Assembly: GCF_000429505.1 (NCBI RefSeq)
Contig: NZ_AUBZ01000010.1
Coordinates: forward strand, 1 to 64,000
From: Aliagarivorans taiwanensis DSM 22990
GTDB lineage: Bacteria; Pseudomonadota; Gammaproteobacteria; Enterobacterales; Celerinatantimonadaceae
DNA length: 64,000 nt
Direction of reading: 5' to 3'
In this document: positions 62,956 through 64,000 of the stretch, piece after piece
Layout: every line of letters starts with the position of its first letter
Numbering within the stretch: the first letter of the stretch is position 1
Position numbers and translations under genes: made by a program
Notes under the pieces: model-generated
What the model was told of the DNA's origin: nothing
The model's database searches: none
What the model saw: only the letters and a program-made list of their open reading frames with translations

Positions 62956-63570
62956 TTAGTTGTCTATGTGAGCGATGATCGCATCAACCAAGGGCTGAGG
63001 ATCCAAGGTATGGGGAATGCGCTCCAGCAGGTGACCCTGTCCGTCAAGCAGGTAGAAAAACGAGTTGTGGTCCACGCTGTATTCCATCGCTGAGTCAGGC
63101 GTGTCGACATACTTGTAATACACCCCCAGCTGCTGGCTCAAGCCCAGTAGCTGGCCCTCATGTGGGGTGAGACCGACGATGTTGGGATGAAAATAGCCTG
63201 CGTACACAGTACTTTTCTCTGGGGTGTCCCGTTTGGGATCTAAAGTGATAAACAGGCCTTGTACGGCAGCGAGCTGCTGAGGGCTCAAGGCGTTAAAGGC
63301 CCCTGATAGCATCGCCAGAGACGTGGGGCAGACATCCGGGCAATGGGTAAAGCCAAAGTAGGCGATATACAGGGCTTGCGCGGGTTGAAGGCCACTAAAG
63401 CGGCCGTCGCTGCTGGTGATGTTGAGTAGCTCAGCGGGCACCTGAATGGGCGCTGTTGAAGCGGGCGCAGCAGCTATTGGTGCTGGCTCATCGGGGGCAA
63501 AAAAGCGAAAGCTGGCGAAGCCCAGCGCGAAACTTATCAGGATCGTCACGATCCACTGCCACGTCTTCAT
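62956..63570 (-). CDS. SCO1/SenC family copper metallochaperone
   Basis: Thioredoxin-fold protein of 204 residues anchored by one N-terminal membrane helix (about 6-23). The copper ligands are Cys77 and Cys81 in THCPDVCPTS and His168 in SVDHNSFFYLL. It assembles the copper centre of cytochrome c oxidase, or acts as a thiol redox protein. Its start overlaps the preceding membrane protein (63567-63570), and the PCuAC gene follows, giving a copper-delivery cluster, probably for a haem-copper oxidase encoded outside the window. Confidence 0.94.
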   Translation of the reverse strand: MKTWQWIVTILISFALGFASFRFFAPDEPAPIAAAPASTAPIQVPAELLNITSSDGRFSGLQPAQALYIAYFGFTHCPDVCPTSLAMLSGAFNALSPQQLAAVQGLFITLDPKRDTPEKSTVYAGYFHPNIVGLTPHEGQLLGLSQQLGVYYKYVDTPDSAMEYSVDHNSFFYLLDGQGHLLERIPHTLDPQPLVDAIIAHIDN

Positions 63571-64000
63571 TGACTGTTTACCTCAAAGCCTAATTGAATG
63601 GGATGTTGTGGATCGTTGGATTCAATGCGTACCAACCAGCGCATCTCTCCCGATGTGCAGTAAGGCAGTAACACTTCACTGTGATAGCGGCCATGTTCAT
63701 CGGCCTGCAGGGTTTGATTGATCTCGCCCATAAACATATCGATGCCGGCGATGGTCATGGTGATCTCTGGCGCAAACTCGCTGCTGGTTTGGATATCTAT
63801 CGGATGCAGTTGCATAGAGGCCAACTCGCGCCCTGGCAGCGATACCTGCCATTGCTGCTGCTCGACCAGCCAGCTGCAACTGCCCTGAGCATCCAGCTCA
63901 CAAGCGTGATAAACCTGCGCCAGCGATGAGCGAACAAACTGCTGAGCGAGGAAACCGCTCGCCAGACCCAATACGGCCACTGCAGCTGCACAAAGCAGTA
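63567..64000 (-). CDS. Membrane-anchored periplasmic protein, 5' truncated by the window
   Basis: The frame is open to the last base of the window, where it encodes the end of a membrane helix (LLCAAAVAVLGLASGFLAQQ). The periplasmic part of about 125 residues is probably a beta-sandwich, with VYHACELDAQGSCSW (possible disulfide), ITMTIAGIDMFMGEINQTL and LPYCTSGEMRWLVRIES. The pattern is somewhat like FixH-type accessory proteins, but I cannot assign a family. It overlaps the SCO gene by 4 bp (ATGA), so a role in copper handling or oxidase assembly is suggested by context only. Confidence 0.65.
   Translation of the reverse strand, partial: LLCAAAVAVLGLASGFLAQQFVRSSLAQVYHACELDAQGSCSWLVEQQQWQVSLPGRELASMQLHPIDIQTSSEFAPEITMTIAGIDMFMGEINQTLQADEHGRYHSEVLLPYCTSGEMRWLVRIESNDPQHPIQLGFEVNSQ

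Overview
The window is a gene-dense stretch of a gammaproteobacterial chromosome. The core genes (arcB next to gltBD and a YhcC-type radical SAM gene, mtnN-cbiB-btuF, sfsA-hrpB-mrcB, hemL-erpA), a 'marine proteobacterial' class GN sortase pair, an OhrR/Ohr pair, and a GC content that looks like the mid-50s percent all point to a marine or aquatic member of the Alteromonadales/Aeromonadales area (Shewanella-, Ferrimonas- or Aeromonas-like). I cannot name the genus from the sequence alone.

Layout. 1-346 is the tail of an IS10-like (IS4 family) insertion sequence with an intact terminal repeat. 390-6.6 kb is accessory: an SDR enzyme, a MarR-controlled EamA exporter plus FMN reductase, a frameshifted MATE exporter divergent from a MerR regulator, and a GNAT enzyme. 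6.6-15.7 kb holds an ankyrin protein, the sortase and its VIT/VWA substrate, pirin, an uncharacterised protein with a methyltransferase, a small lipoprotein, cytochrome b561, a decayed DUF2798 gene, a DJ-1/PfpI protein and two small putative DNA-binding proteins. 15.7-27.1 kb is mostly housekeeping: sfsA, thpR, hrpB, a transglutaminase-like protein, a GST with a cysteine-rich tail, mrcB, a DUF4870 membrane protein, hemL, a coiled-coil membrane protein and erpA. 27.4-36 kb holds an RND efflux operon, a solute-binding-like protein, ohr/ohrR and an M23 peptidoglycan endopeptidase. 36-43 kb holds an AAC(3)-fold acetyltransferase, the GNAT-mtnN-cbiB-btuF operon, tyrS, a DUF2750 protein and a frameshifted solute-binding protein. 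43-46.3 kb holds a GH5 lipoprotein, a DUF2846 lipoprotein and a PaiB-like protein. 46.5-58.9 kb holds gltD-gltB, the radical SAM protein, a PAS-GGDEF cyclase, folE2 and arcB. 58.9-64 kb holds a LysO exporter, a sterol desaturase-type hydroxylase, a GAF/HD-GYP pair and a copper-delivery cluster (PCuAC, SCO1 and a truncated membrane protein) that runs off the end.

How the genes work together. Three regulator/target pairs have their own visible operators: MarR with EamA/FMN reductase, MerR with MATE, and OhrR with Ohr. Second-messenger genes (diguanylate cyclase and HD-GYP) and the ArcB redox sensor lie within 8 kb. GltBD, HemL, TyrS, MtnN, FolE2, ErpA and PBP1B are ordinary central functions.

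Most notable: a GST fused to a 47-residue tail with 12 cysteines; the sortase/VWA pair with a Lys-Gly repeat tail after the anchor; a solute-binding gene broken by an exact 8-bp tandem duplication; a MATE gene broken by one extra base; an ArcB with one of the two redox cysteines replaced; a GH5 enzyme with a beta-rich insertion inside the barrel; and an RND pump lacking part of the AcrB-type proton relay. I found no tRNA, rRNA, CRISPR array, prophage or riboswitch.
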